Shown: in pieces, positions 11,301 to 20,373 of the stretch
Position numbering within the stretch: the stretch's first letter is position 1
Layout: every line of letters begins with the position of its first letter
From: Haloferula rosea
GTDB taxonomy: Bacteria > Verrucomicrobiota > Verrucomicrobiia > Verrucomicrobiales > Akkermansiaceae
Direction of reading: 5' to 3'
DNA length: 64,000 nucleotides
Assembly: GCF_016595525.1 (NCBI RefSeq)
Contig: NZ_JAENII010000006.1
Span: forward strand, 1-64,000
Notes under the pieces: generated by a model
Database searches by the model: none
Told to the model about the DNA's origin: nothing
What the model saw: only the letters and a program-made list of their open reading frames with translations
Made by a program: the position numbers and the translations under genes

Positions 11301-14300
11301 GAAGGTGAATTCCACCGTCACCGACACGGCGGGCAACTTCGTCGGTCAGGCGGCCGTGCTCGGGCATGACGACGTGGACCACTACTTCATCCCGGTGATG
11401 TTCGGTCAGGTGATGACCTACAACGACAGCAACTGGTCGACCTTCTGGGCGAGCGGCGGAGCAACTGGCTATGCGGTGGGCAAGCACGTCGGAGAGGACC
11501 CGGTGACCACCCGCGCGAACGAAACCCTCGGCTATGTGATCATGGAAGCGGGGTCGATGCAGATTGGCGGCACCCGTTTCCAGGCCGGCGGTCTGGGATA
11601 TGATGCCTATGCCGGGTTCAATCATGTCAGCAGTGGCGGAACCAGCCATGACTTCATCCGCATGCCGCAACTGGCAGGAGCCATCGTGCAGGCCCAGGGC
11701 ACCGAGGGATCGGAAAATGGTTATTGGACCGTGCTGCAACCCACGGCGGGCGGCAACATGGTGTCGGCGCGTCTGGTCGAAGATCAGATCGGTGATGCCG
11801 AGCAGAGTCATGGCAACATGGGTGGTTCCTACCTGCTGTTCGCTGACTTCGGTGACGGCCTGACGGCGATCGATGACGCGGCGGTGGTCGTGCAGGATGC
11901 GCCGACCCTGCTGGATGTGTTGGCCAATGATTTTTCGACCTTCCCCGGGGTGCTGTCCGTGACGGGATTCACCCAGCCGGCGAATGGCACGGTGACGGCG
12001 AATGCCGATGGCACGTTGACCTACACGCCGAATGCCACATTCACCGGAAGAGACCTCTTTTTCTACGATCTGAGCGCCAACGGCGGCACGGTGACGGGTT
12101 CCGTGCAGGTCGATGTGAGGCCGTCGAAGTCGGTATCCGACGGGGTGTTGATGGAAACCTGGACGGGGATCTCCGGCGGCTCGGTCGGCAACCTCACCGG
12201 GGATGCTGATTTCCCGGACAACCCGGATGCGTCGGAAGTGCGTTCACTTTTCGAAGCTCCCACCAACCGCGCCGACAGTTTCGGCACGCGGATGACGGCG
12301 CATCTGATCGCTCCGGCGACCGGTGACTACACCTTCTGGGTGGCATCGGACGATGACAGCCAGTTGTTCCTCAGCACGGACCGCAGTGAGTCGAAAAAGA
12401 GCCAGATCGCTTCGGTCTCCGGTTGGACCGGTTCGAGGCAGTGGGACAAGTTCTCGAGCCAGCAGTCGGCGGTCATTCCGCTTGTTGCCGGTCAGGCCTA
12501 TTACATCGAAGTGCTCCACAAAGAGGGCGGCGGTGGCGACAACCTTGCGGTGGGCTGGCAGGGTCCCGGCATCACCCAGGCGGTGATCGACGGCGCGTAT
12601 CTGAAGACGGTCGGGCTCAATGCTCCGGTCGTGGCTTCCTCGATTCAGGATGTGGTGGTTGATGAGGGCTCTCCGGACACCGTCATCGAAGTGTCTTCCG
12701 TCTTCACCGATGCCGATCCGGCGGATCCGCTGAGTCTGGCGGTTCACGCGAATTCGAATCCGTCTCTGGTTACGACAAATCTCGTAGGAGGCCAGCTGAC
12801 GATTTCTTATGCGCCCGGTGGATTTGGCTCCGCCGATATCTCGGTGCGTGCCGTTGATGGGTACGGTTCGATGGCCATTGAAACCTTCTCCGTGACGGTC
12901 AATCCCCTGAATGCCGACCCGGTGGCGGATCATGCGACCTTTGCGATCGACGAGAACAGCCCGTCATCGACTCCGGTGGGCACGGTGACGGCCTCTGATC
13001 CGGATGTGGGTGATTCCCTGACTTATGCGATCACCGGTGGAAACACGGGCGGGGCCTTCGCCATCGATTCCGCCAGTGGTGCGATCACGGTGGCCGGGTC
13101 GATCGATCATGAAACGACCACGCAGTATGTGCTGACCGTCACGGTGACGGATGACGGCACCCCGCAAGGCAGCGACACCGCGATCATCACCGTGAATGTG
13201 AATGATGTCGTGGGAGATGACTCCGACGCGGACGGCCTCGACGATGCCTGGGAGTTGGCGAACTTCGGGGGGACGTCGGGTCAGGATGGTGCGGGAGACC
13301 CAGATGCTGACGGCTTCCCCAATGGGTTGGAGCAGGCGCTTGGCAAGGATCCCGACGACGTCAACGACGCTCCTGATCCCATCTATGCGGGACTTCACTC
13401 ATGGTGGCGTTTCAACGAATCCTCCGGCACGAATGCCGTGGATGATTCGGGCAACAACCATCCGGGTGTGGTCAGTGGCGCTCAGTTCGCCTCCGGAAAG
13501 GATGGCAATGCGCTTGATTTCGACGGAGTCGACGACGGCGTGCTGATGGGCAGTGCCGCGGCGCTGACCGGGACGGGCGACTTCTCACTCAGTGCCTGGG
13601 TGAAGGTGGCGCCGGGTTCGCCGGCCGGTGCGATCATCCACCAGCGTGAGCCGGGTGGATCGGGATTCCAGGGTGAGTATGTGCTCAATCTGAATGCTGA
13701 CGGAACGATCAGCTTCTTCGTCTACAACAGTGGGTTCCAGTTCGACATCAAGAGCACCGCGACGGTGAACGATGGAGGCTGGCACCACGTGGTGGCGAAG
13801 CGTGTGGGAGACGACGGCACGATCTACATCGATGGTTCGTCCGATGCCACGGGGACGGGGCCGGTCAAGGCGTTGCTCTCCCGTGCGGTGTCGGTCGGGT
13901 ATGACAATCGCGACAGCAACAAGTATTTCCCGGGATCCATCGATGATGTCCGGGTGTACTCGCGCGAGCTGTCGGACGCCGAGGTGCTGTCGATGAACAA
14001 TGCGGCTCCCGTTGCCGATGACGGAACCTTCGCGATCGGTGAAGATGCCGTGGTGGGCGCGACCGTCGGACAGGTCAGTGCTTCTGATCCGGATGCGGGA
14101 GATTCCCTCAGCTATGCGATCACGGGTGGAAACACCGAAGGTGCCTTCTCGATCGATTCGAACGGCAATATCCTGACCGCTGCCACCCTCGACCATGAAG
14201 CGCTCGACCAGTATGTGCTCACGGTGGAGGTCAGCGATGATGGCACGCCCGTGCTCACGGATTCGGCGACCCTGACCATCGATGTATCGGATGTGAATGA

Positions 14301-16041
14301 GGCGCCGACCGTCTCCGACGATGTCTTTGCCATCGATGAGAATGCAAGCGGGGGAAGCTCGGTGGGTGCCGTGAGTGCCACCGATCCCGACGCGGGGGAT
14401 GTGCTGGGTTATGCGATCACCGGTGGCAACAGCGGCAATGCCTTCGCCGTCGATGGAAACGGGCTGATCACGACGACGGCTTCGCTCGATCACGAAAACA
14501 TCAGCCAGTATGTGCTGACCGTGACGGTGACGGACAGCGGCCTGCTCGCGGACATCGCCATGGTGTCGGTCACGGTCAACGATCTGAATGAATCGCCAAC
14601 GGTGGCTGACGCGGGGTTCTCGGTCGATGAGAACAGCAATGCAGGCACCGTGGTGGGTGCGGTGAGTGCCAGTGACCCGGACGACGGGGATGCGCTATCC
14701 TATGCAATCACCGCAGGAAACACCGGAGGTGCCTTCACCATCGACGGGAGCGGCGTGCTGACGGTGGCTGGAAGCCTGGATTACGAAACCCTTGGTAGCT
14801 ACTCGCTGACGGTGGAGGTGGTCGACGGCGGTCTTCTCACCGACACGGCGGCGGTGACGGTGGGAATCAACGACCTGATGGAAGTCACACCGCCTGCGGT
14901 GGCAAGTGGCGGCGCATCGAACGTCGACACCTCCAGTGTCGATCTCGCCTTCAATGTCACTGATACGGGTGGCGAGAATCCGGTGGTCACCTTGTTCCAT
15001 GGGACGTCCGATGGTGGAAACTCAGCCGGTTCATGGGCATCGAGTGTTTCGCTTGGAGCCCAAGCTCAGGGTGCCGGCTCGACCTCACTGGGGAGTCTGG
15101 ACGCAGGAACCCAGTATTACTTCACCTTCCGGGCGGTGAATTCCGCCGGTGAGGCGTGGACGAGCAGTGGAAGTTTCACCACCGATCCGGATGATTCACC
15201 GAAGTTGGTCCGCACGACCGTGAGTGGTGTGAGCAGCAGTGCGTGGACGACGGTGGCTCTGGGTCAGAACTACAACTCGCCGGTGATCATCGCGACGCCG
15301 ATCTATCCGAATACCTCGCTGCCTCCGGTGGTGACACGGATCCGCAACATCACGGCCGGTGGGTTTGACATCAAGCTCGACCGGGCGGATGGCCAGACTG
15401 CGGCCACCAGTCTGGATGTGTCCGTGGTCGTCGTGGAGGAAGGGGTCTACACCGTGGCGGAACACGGGGTGAAGATGGAGGCCGTGACCTACAACTCGAC
15501 GGTGACTGCCGAGAACAACAACTGGGCGGTCGAATCGCGGAGCTATCAGAATGCCTATACCAACCCGGTGGTGGTCGGTCAGGTCATGAGTGCCAACGAT
15601 GCGGGTTGGTCGGTGTTCTGGTCACAGGGGGCGACGCGCCAGTCGCCGGCGAACAGCTCGAACCTGAATGTCGGCAAGCATGTCGGTGAGGATCCGGACG
15701 CGACCCGTGTGGCTGAAACGATCGGCTATCTCGTGATCGAATCCGGAACGGGAACGATCGATGGTGTGGCCTACGAAGCCGCCCTGGGTGCGGATACCGT
15801 CCGGGGATTCGGGAACTCATCCTCACCCTATACCTACAGCCTGAGCGGTGGACTTGGTAGTGCGAGTGCCGCGGCTCTGAGTATTTCGGGCATGGATGGA
15901 GGTAATGGTGCCTGGGCGGTCCTTTCCGGAGCCTCGCCGATCACGCCATCCACTCTCGGGCTGCATGCTCTGGAGGATCAGATGAATGACTCCGAGACAA
16001 AGCATACGACCACTCAAGTCGGTTACCTTGTCTTCGAGTGA
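8305..16041 (+). CDS. Giant secreted protein with M60-like metallopeptidase, PA14, LamG and cadherin repeats
   Basis: A 2578-residue exported protein. The signal peptide ends near ADA-A at residue 28; an in-frame ATG at 8314 would make a slightly shorter, more typical signal. In order, I see: a cadherin-like/tandem Ig domain (29-117); an uncharacterised region; an M60/enhancin-like peptidase region with the zinc motif HEHGH at 662-666; a second Ig-like domain (about 825-905); a 270-residue module (about 906-1177); a third Ig-like domain (about 1180-1275); PA14 (about 1280-1425); a cadherin repeat (about 1536-1634); LamG (about 1698-1890); three more cadherin repeats (about 1899-2190); a short FN3-like part; and a second copy of the 270-residue module to the end. 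M60 enzymes cut O-glycosylated, mucin-like proteins, so surface glycoprotein degradation or adhesion is a fair inference. No PEP-CTERM or LPXTG tail is present. Confidence 0.9.
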   Translation: MTNMKTCSSFVPILSVLGGLGVLSADAAVPVAQADRLLVEQGGSVTTDYLLANDSDADGDPLSITSTSTPANGVVTANGGGSFTYTPNAGFTGDDSFTYDVSDGSNTVTGTVAVSVNASINPTSTRDALLAGVATIADPTQPGHMTAWGPTAVIVSNYSGNDERRPMIVAGTMGAGRVVAMGDHQWLNMDNYGATEDTGSYYLNTMTWLAGTTDKTIKVVTFNVSASTFLANNGFTNVVVASSGNVVSELATADVCVTWMGNNASQAIQDAVGDFTKAGGGLFLCDYGVGYSWWWGKHTPDIPGNRVLRDVGIGFVKNWPSGGLQSINRATREITDDDVVAVLESPASYSSGDKDRAAGIFDSLNEVLADDDTLQARLDEVFWSKIATLVPTPTTPVSDSLEKALLNREGQLLQSQPVADMVAHRAALPVSPSAPRVNTSVTLDPTEVGHAYRLIDTGLYAAPGEPVDITVPAALAGIGMQVRIGHLRTDTGDSNYYTMPYQQLTFEVDSTTVEVGSPHGGLLMFVAPSGVEWATSHSVQVDGAVEAPYFVLGEHSNADWTNGIRDRGTPFGVLRCDSTVLVIESEQYLRTLADPVEVMSVYNPLIATIADFYDYDTGRELRIHHDYQPAGGVSAFPLSYGVGSNITDSHRLVISGEPLTMHEHGHHADNGKIIFYEFGETSPNLGGKYAQQVLSKYAWKQEIAVGRINNYLRLETDNLWQHFNHYAVDVKGTPFDIIAGEFGWESLKNIVHAIGNLPSADADTDQEKLDQWLIQTGNEVGYDVSPFLELWQLSFSASAKAAVDALPEWNYIEIVGEDLVLEQDSPITFGDPTGNDFSYDGTLTLTGWGSPANGSLVDNGDGTRTYTPNVGFTGSDTITYTVANGTGNSFTGVIKVTVTSPANYPDLETGKTYAGTTSWTTVTLDSSYTSMVVVAQPVLTAGSPPVVTRIRNAAGNSFEVMLQRADGQSGAIEGVPVQYLAVEEGVYDEATHGIKMEAVKVNSTVTDTAGNFVGQAAVLGHDDVDHYFIPVMFGQVMTYNDSNWSTFWASGGATGYAVGKHVGEDPVTTRANETLGYVIMEAGSMQIGGTRFQAGGLGYDAYAGFNHVSSGGTSHDFIRMPQLAGAIVQAQGTEGSENGYWTVLQPTAGGNMVSARLVEDQIGDAEQSHGNMGGSYLLFADFGDGLTAIDDAAVVVQDAPTLLDVLANDFSTFPGVLSVTGFTQPANGTVTANADGTLTYTPNATFTGRDLFFYDLSANGGTVTGSVQVDVRPSKSVSDGVLMETWTGISGGSVGNLTGDADFPDNPDASEVRSLFEAPTNRADSFGTRMTAHLIAPATGDYTFWVASDDDSQLFLSTDRSESKKSQIASVSGWTGSRQWDKFSSQQSAVIPLVAGQAYYIEVLHKEGGGGDNLAVGWQGPGITQAVIDGAYLKTVGLNAPVVASSIQDVVVDEGSPDTVIEVSSVFTDADPADPLSLAVHANSNPSLVTTNLVGGQLTISYAPGGFGSADISVRAVDGYGSMAIETFSVTVNPLNADPVADHATFAIDENSPSSTPVGTVTASDPDVGDSLTYAITGGNTGGAFAIDSASGAITVAGSIDHETTTQYVLTVTVTDDGTPQGSDTAIITVNVNDVVGDDSDADGLDDAWELANFGGTSGQDGAGDPDADGFPNGLEQALGKDPDDVNDAPDPIYAGLHSWWRFNESSGTNAVDDSGNNHPGVVSGAQFASGKDGNALDFDGVDDGVLMGSAAALTGTGDFSLSAWVKVAPGSPAGAIIHQREPGGSGFQGEYVLNLNADGTISFFVYNSGFQFDIKSTATVNDGGWHHVVAKRVGDDGTIYIDGSSDATGTGPVKALLSRAVSVGYDNRDSNKYFPGSIDDVRVYSRELSDAEVLSMNNAAPVADDGTFAIGEDAVVGATVGQVSASDPDAGDSLSYAITGGNTEGAFSIDSNGNILTAATLDHEALDQYVLTVEVSDDGTPVLTDSATLTIDVSDVNEAPTVSDDVFAIDENASGGSSVGAVSATDPDAGDVLGYAITGGNSGNAFAVDGNGLITTTASLDHENISQYVLTVTVTDSGLLADIAMVSVTVNDLNESPTVADAGFSVDENSNAGTVVGAVSASDPDDGDALSYAITAGNTGGAFTIDGSGVLTVAGSLDYETLGSYSLTVEVVDGGLLTDTAAVTVGINDLMEVTPPAVASGGASNVDTSSVDLAFNVTDTGGENPVVTLFHGTSDGGNSAGSWASSVSLGAQAQGAGSTSLGSLDAGTQYYFTFRAVNSAGEAWTSSGSFTTDPDDSPKLVRTTVSGVSSSAWTTVALGQNYNSPVIIATPIYPNTSLPPVVTRIRNITAGGFDIKLDRADGQTAATSLDVSVVVVEEGVYTVAEHGVKMEAVTYNSTVTAENNNWAVESRSYQNAYTNPVVVGQVMSANDAGWSVFWSQGATRQSPANSSNLNVGKHVGEDPDATRVAETIGYLVIESGTGTIDGVAYEAALGADTVRGFGNSSSPYTYSLSGGLGSASAAALSISGMDGGNGAWAVLSGASPITPSTLGLHALEDQMNDSETKHTTTQVGYLVFE

Positions 16042-16063
16042 ATCATCCCGCAAGGTGGTGTCG

Positions 16064-16840
16064 ATGAAGTCATCGACACCCATCCTTGTGGTCCTGGCCT
16101 TGTTGATCGGGGTGGGAGTCGGCCGATGGTCGGCTCCCCGGGTCGCAGTGCCTGATGAGGCGGAAACCGTTTCCGAGCCATCACGTCCACTGAGGAAGAA
16201 AGCGATGGTCATCGTGCCTCGCCGGGATGAAGCCGCAGCGGTGCCTGGTGCGGGAGATGACGGGTCGGCGGATGCACGGGTGAGCATTTCCCTGAAGGCG
16301 CTCGAGGCGCTGGCGGGGAAGGGGAGTGTGGCGGTACCAGCGGGGGATTTCTTTGCTCCGGATGACCCGGTGATCGAGGTGCTTGAGCTGAGTGATTCTG
16401 AAAAGTCGATGGTGCAACGTCAGTGGCGCGGTGCCCTTCAGAAGGTTCGAGATGCGGAGGTGGCGAGCGCCAACTTCCTCGAGATGGCGGACGGGGCGGT
16501 GTCATTCGTGCTCGACCCCTTGGTCGAAGAACGTGCGTCCGCTCGCGATGCGTTTGGCTCGGCCGTTCGGTCGGGCTTGGGGCCGGATCGTGGAGCCGCT
16601 CTGTTGGCAATGAAGGGCGGAAGCCGCTTGTTGGACGGTGGAGTGGAGCCGGTTGACTTCCGGGTGGACGTCGAGGAGGCGGGTGCCGGTCGATGGCGGT
16701 TCCGGATCGAGGAAAACCGTGGGGATCAGCGCAAGGTGTGGATGGCCGATGCGATTCCGGACGAGTTGCAGCATCTGACTGATGCCGCGGGCATCGCGCG
16801 GCGGGTCAATGATCCGACCACTGAGGGCGACAACGAGTGA
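16064..16840 (+). CDS. Hypothetical membrane-anchored protein
   Basis: 258 residues from an ATG at 16064 with an AAGGTGG Shine-Dalgarno 5 nt upstream. The frame is open to 15986, but that part overlaps the end of the giant gene and lacks an RBS. The N-terminus is one hydrophobic segment (ILVVLALLIGVGVG), a signal anchor. The rest is charged and rich in Ala, Glu and Asp, with helix-forming stretches (VLELSDSEKSMVQRQW) and a beta-rich end. I recognise no family. It begins 22 bases after the giant surface protein ends, so the two are probably co-transcribed. Confidence 0.7.
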   Translation: MKSSTPILVVLALLIGVGVGRWSAPRVAVPDEAETVSEPSRPLRKKAMVIVPRRDEAAAVPGAGDDGSADARVSISLKALEALAGKGSVAVPAGDFFAPDDPVIEVLELSDSEKSMVQRQWRGALQKVRDAEVASANFLEMADGAVSFVLDPLVEERASARDAFGSAVRSGLGPDRGAALLAMKGGSRLLDGGVEPVDFRVDVEEAGAGRWRFRIEENRGDQRKVWMADAIPDELQHLTDAAGIARRVNDPTTEGDNE

Positions 16841-16880
16841 GTTGGCAGGGGATGGGCGGACTCCGGGTCCACGGTTGAAC

Positions 16881-18218
16881 TCAGGCTGGCTCCTCCGCGG
16901 GCTTTCCTGTGAAGAGTTCTTCGCCTTCGCTCTTGGCGATGACGATGGCGGCGCAGGAGTCCCCGAAGACGTTCACGGCGGTGCGGGCCATGTCGAGCAG
17001 TCGGTCGACGGCGAGCAGGGCGACCACGGCGGTCTCGGCATTGGGGACGTTGCTGTTTTTCAGGATGAGAAGGATGGCCACCAGGCTGGCGGAGGGGACT
17101 CCGGCCACGCCGATGCTGGTCAGCAGGGCTGCGGTGATGACGAAGAATTGCTCCCCGAAGCCCATCTGGATGCCCATGACCTGAGCGACGAAGATGACAG
17201 CCACGCACTCATAGAGGGCGGTGCCGTCCATGTTGACGGTGGCACCGAGGGGCAGGGTGAAGCTGGCGGTGCGCTTTGATACGCCGGCCTTGTCCTGGAT
17301 GCAGCGCATGGTCACGGGCAGGGTGCCGGATGAGGAGGCGGTGGAAAAGGCGAGGAGCAGGGCGTCGCGCATCGCGCGGAAGTGATCGAGCGGATTCACC
17401 TTGGCGACGAAGTGAAGCACGAGGGGAAGGGTGATGAACAGATGGCAACCAAGGGCAAGGAGGACGGTGCCGAAGTACTTCAGCATCTCCGCGTAGACAT
17501 CGGGCCCATTCTTGAAAATCACCGGGAACATGAGCGCGTAGACCCCGATGGGTGACACTGCCATGATCCAGCGTGTGACGGTGATCATGACGTCGTTACC
17601 AGCCTGGAAGAACTCGCGAAGCGTTCGCATTTCGTCGGCTGGCAGTCGGGTGATGGCGATGGCGAAGAGCAGGCTGAAGACGATCACTCCGAGCATCTGG
17701 CCGTTGTTGGTGGCCGCCTTGAAAACGTTTTCCGGAACCATCAGCTTGAAGGTATCGAGGAAATCGCCGGCTTTCCGCTGGCTGGCTTCGGCGACCTTCG
17801 CCTTGTCGGCATCGCTGGCTGCGGCGGCCTTCTCGTCGAAGGCGGCGCGGATGACTTCGTTCGGTTGGCCGTCGACCAGTCCGGGCTGGACGAGGTTGAC
17901 GAGGAGCAGTCCGGTGACGACGGCGACCATCGAGCTGCATGCGTAGAAGGCGAAGGTTTTGCCGCCCAATCGGCCGAAGCCCTTGACTCCCTGCAGGCTG
18001 GCGATGCCGCTGATGACCGAGGTGACGATCAGCGGCACGATGATCATCTTCAATCCCTGCATGAAGAGATCGCCGATGAACTTCGAGAACTCAAGAGCGC
18101 GTGAGACGAAGGTTCCTTCGGGGGCGTCGGATCCAAACAGGATGCGGAAAAAGACTCCGGTGAGGGTGGCGAGGATCAGTGCCGCAAGAATCTGCCAGTG
18201 GAGCGCAACCCGTTTCAT
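16881..18218 (-). CDS. Dicarboxylate/amino acid:cation symporter (DAACS family)
   Basis: An inner-membrane Na+ or H+ symporter for dicarboxylates such as glutamate, aspartate, succinate or fumarate. The 445-residue protein has many hydrophobic segments from LHWQILAALILATLTGVFF onward. Diagnostic motifs are AFSTASSSGTLPVT (serine-rich re-entrant loop) and TLPLGATVNMDGTALYE (NMDGT signature of the family). Which substrate is used cannot be read from sequence. An upstream in-frame ATG exists at 18254, but MKRVALHW at 18218 is the usual short cytoplasmic start. It converges on the gene ending at 16840. Confidence 0.9.
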   Translation of the reverse strand: MKRVALHWQILAALILATLTGVFFRILFGSDAPEGTFVSRALEFSKFIGDLFMQGLKMIIVPLIVTSVISGIASLQGVKGFGRLGGKTFAFYACSSMVAVVTGLLLVNLVQPGLVDGQPNEVIRAAFDEKAAAASDADKAKVAEASQRKAGDFLDTFKLMVPENVFKAATNNGQMLGVIVFSLLFAIAITRLPADEMRTLREFFQAGNDVMITVTRWIMAVSPIGVYALMFPVIFKNGPDVYAEMLKYFGTVLLALGCHLFITLPLVLHFVAKVNPLDHFRAMRDALLLAFSTASSSGTLPVTMRCIQDKAGVSKRTASFTLPLGATVNMDGTALYECVAVIFVAQVMGIQMGFGEQFFVITAALLTSIGVAGVPSASLVAILLILKNSNVPNAETAVVALLAVDRLLDMARTAVNVFGDSCAAIVIAKSEGEELFTGKPAEEPA

Positions 18219-18317
18219 GGAGCGAAGACTGGAGCGGTGGCCGGGATCAGCCAAGTTCCAAAGGTGCTGGAAGGAGAAGCTTGGACGCTCGAGGGGGTAT
18301 GCAAGATTCCCCTGAGT

Positions 18318-19796
18318 CTACCGGGGTCCGACTTCCTGAGCCAGGGTGTGCGATCGTTGACGGAGCGACTTCAAGAGGGGTGCGTATTCCGGATTGGTGG
18401 CAAGGTTGTCGAGTTGGTCGGGGTCGCTGCGGAGATCGAAGAGCTGTTCGAAGGGCGGTTTCGATTCAGGGTAGCGTGTGTAGGTGTGGGTCTCGGTCCG
18501 CACGCCCACGGTGCGTGGAATCGCTCCGCGGTGGGTGTAGGGGTGGTCGTAGTAGAAGTCTTCCCGCCAGGGTGCGGACGGGTTGGCGAGAAGGGGTGTC
18601 AGATCACGTCCGGTCATGTCCGGTGGGATGTCGAGACCTGCGAGGGCCAGCATGGTCACTGAGAAATCGGTGGTGATGACGAGCCGGTCGCTGCGTTTTC
18701 CTCCCTCGGCTCGCGGATCGTGGAGGAACCCGGGGACGCGAAGGGATGGCTCATACATCAGCCATTTGCCGGCCAGTCCGTGTTCGGCGAGGAAGTGTCC
18801 GTTGTCTGAGGTGAAGAGGATGACGGTGTTTTTGGAGAGGCCGCGCGTTCTCAACTCGGCCATGATCCGGCCGACGCCGAGGTCCATGCTGGAGACGAGG
18901 CGGTAGTAGTCGCGCATGTGGGCTTGGAGACGGCCGTGTTTTTTGAGCATGGCCTGGCCCGATGGCCAACCGAGCGACTGCTTGATCAAGTCGGGTTCGC
19001 GAGCGGCATTCTCGAGGGTGGCGGCCGCGGGCGCGGGAAGTCGTCGACCGGCGGTGATGGATCGGACTTCAGGGTCCCAGTCGGTGAATGGACTGTGCGG
19101 GGCCTTGAAGAAGACCATCAGGCAGAATGGTTTCTTTTCATCCCGTCCGTCGAGGAAGTGGGCGACCTTCTTCGGGGTGACCTGGGAGTCGACGTGAAGC
19201 GGATCGTTCAGGGTTTCGCTGCCGATCCGGTTCCGGTAGCCCATCTTGCCTGCCGCATCGGCGGGGCAGTCGCACAGGTCGTCGAGCGGGCGCTTGAACC
19301 CGTCGAATCCGACATAGCGGCAGTCGGGTTCGTGGAAGAAGCAGGTCTGCATCGGTTGCCCAGCCCAGTAGTCGAACACGGCGGCGCCTTCCGCGGTTTT
19401 CTGCGCGGAGTCTCCGATCCCCCATTTGCCGAAGAACGCGGTTTGGTAGCCTGCCTTCTGGAGGCGGGAAGGGACGGATTGCTCAAGCTGGCTCTTGGTG
19501 AATATCTTGTGAAAATCATCGATCCCGTGGCGTGAGGGGTACTGACCGGAGATCAGGTTGGCCCGGCTGACGGCACAGATGGAGGTGTTGACAAAGCACT
19601 GGTCGAAGATGAGGCCGGCGTGGGCGAGTTTGTCGAGGTGGGGGGTGTGGATCGCCTTGTTTCCGGCGTAGCCGACGGCGTCTGCACGTTGGTCATCGGT
19701 GAAGAGGATGACGATGTTCGGGCGGGTATCCGCATGGCCCGCGAGGGCGAGGGCCCACACGAAGGCCAGCGAAAGGAGGGAGTGGGAGCGACTCAT
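18318..19796 (-). CDS. Secreted sulfatase (S1 family)
   Basis: A type I sulfatase, expected to remove sulfate esters from polysaccharide or glycosaminoglycan outside the cytoplasm. The signal peptide is LLSLAFVWALALAGHA, cut near residue 22. The metal-binding start RPNIVILFTDDQRADAVGY has the Asp pair at 34-35. The formylglycine site is CAVSR (Cys74, Arg78), where the third position is Val instead of the usual Pro or Ala. Other family parts are FFGKWGIGD, VILFTSDNG and HGLAGKWLMYEPSLRVP. Length 492 is normal. An anaerobic or FGE-type maturase must be encoded elsewhere. Confidence 0.9.
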   Translation of the reverse strand: MSRSHSLLSLAFVWALALAGHADTRPNIVILFTDDQRADAVGYAGNKAIHTPHLDKLAHAGLIFDQCFVNTSICAVSRANLISGQYPSRHGIDDFHKIFTKSQLEQSVPSRLQKAGYQTAFFGKWGIGDSAQKTAEGAAVFDYWAGQPMQTCFFHEPDCRYVGFDGFKRPLDDLCDCPADAAGKMGYRNRIGSETLNDPLHVDSQVTPKKVAHFLDGRDEKKPFCLMVFFKAPHSPFTDWDPEVRSITAGRRLPAPAAATLENAAREPDLIKQSLGWPSGQAMLKKHGRLQAHMRDYYRLVSSMDLGVGRIMAELRTRGLSKNTVILFTSDNGHFLAEHGLAGKWLMYEPSLRVPGFLHDPRAEGGKRSDRLVITTDFSVTMLALAGLDIPPDMTGRDLTPLLANPSAPWREDFYYDHPYTHRGAIPRTVGVRTETHTYTRYPESKPPFEQLFDLRSDPDQLDNLATNPEYAPLLKSLRQRSHTLAQEVGPR

Positions 19797-19867
19797 CGCC
19801 CCCGACCATGATGGGAGAAGCCCGCACGAGGCGAGTCAAAGTCGCGCCCGCTCCAGTCAGGCGGCCT

Positions 19868-19909
19868 CATCGGCGGGCAAACGGCTGGGATCGGGCAAAG
19901 CCGCCGATG
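19868..19909 (-). terminator. Possible hairpin downstream of the HU gene
   Basis: CATCGGCGG and CCGCCGATG, 9 bp each and perfectly complementary, are separated by 24 nt, 25 bases past the HU stop codon. There is no T-run after it, so it may be a Rho-dependent or mRNA-stabilising structure rather than an intrinsic terminator. Confidence 0.3.
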
Positions 19910-19933
19910 GAGTCTCCGAGCACCGAGCGCGGG

Positions 19934-20263
19934 TCAGTCCTTGGAGGATTCTTCGCGTTCGCGAATCAGAGGGAGCGTGCCGGCGACCTGCTCCTTCATT
20001 TCCTTGCCCGGCTTGAATTTCACCACGGCGCGGGCGGGGATGGGCACGTCCTGGCCGGGATTCTTCGGATTGCGGCCGATCTTGGCCTTGGTTTCCTTCA
20101 CTTGGAAGGCGCCGAAGTTCCGCATGACGACGGAGTCACCGTGGGCGAGAGAGTCGGTGATGGAGTCCAGCGTGCGCTGGATCACGTCGAAAACCTGGGA
20201 CTGTGTGAGACCGGTTTCGTTGCTGATCTTGATGACGAGCTCTCGCTTGGTGATGGTTGCCAT
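19934..20263 (-). CDS. HU/IHF-family DNA-binding protein
   Basis: A histone-like protein that bends and packs DNA. From the ATG at 20263 it has 109 residues. MATITKRELVIKISNETGLTQSQVF is the helical dimerisation part, VMRNFGAFQVKETKAKIGRNPKNPGQ is the arm with the family signature, and VVKFKPGKEMKEQV closes the domain. A 12-residue charged tail follows (LIREREESSKD). The longer open frame to 20377 adds a sequence without similarity and overlaps the end of RNase HIII, so I reject that start. No paralogue lies in the window, so I cannot tell HU from IHF-alpha type. Confidence 0.9.
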   Translation of the reverse strand: MATITKRELVIKISNETGLTQSQVFDVIQRTLDSITDSLAHGDSVVMRNFGAFQVKETKAKIGRNPKNPGQDVPIPARAVVKFKPGKEMKEQVAGTLPLIREREESSKD

Positions 20264-20373
20264 GGGTGAAAGGGTGCCGGGTTTCGCTCGGCGGGAGGAT
20301 TGGACACCATAGGAGGGGTCATTTGTCCCGCGAAAAGTTGCAAAAAACATGCGGATTCCGTGCCAGCCTCGCC

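Noticed and set aside
12913-14890. Repeated cadherin units in the giant gene considered as a recombination hot spot or DNA repeat
   Set aside because: The similarity is at protein level; at DNA level the units are too diverged to be a nucleotide repeat.
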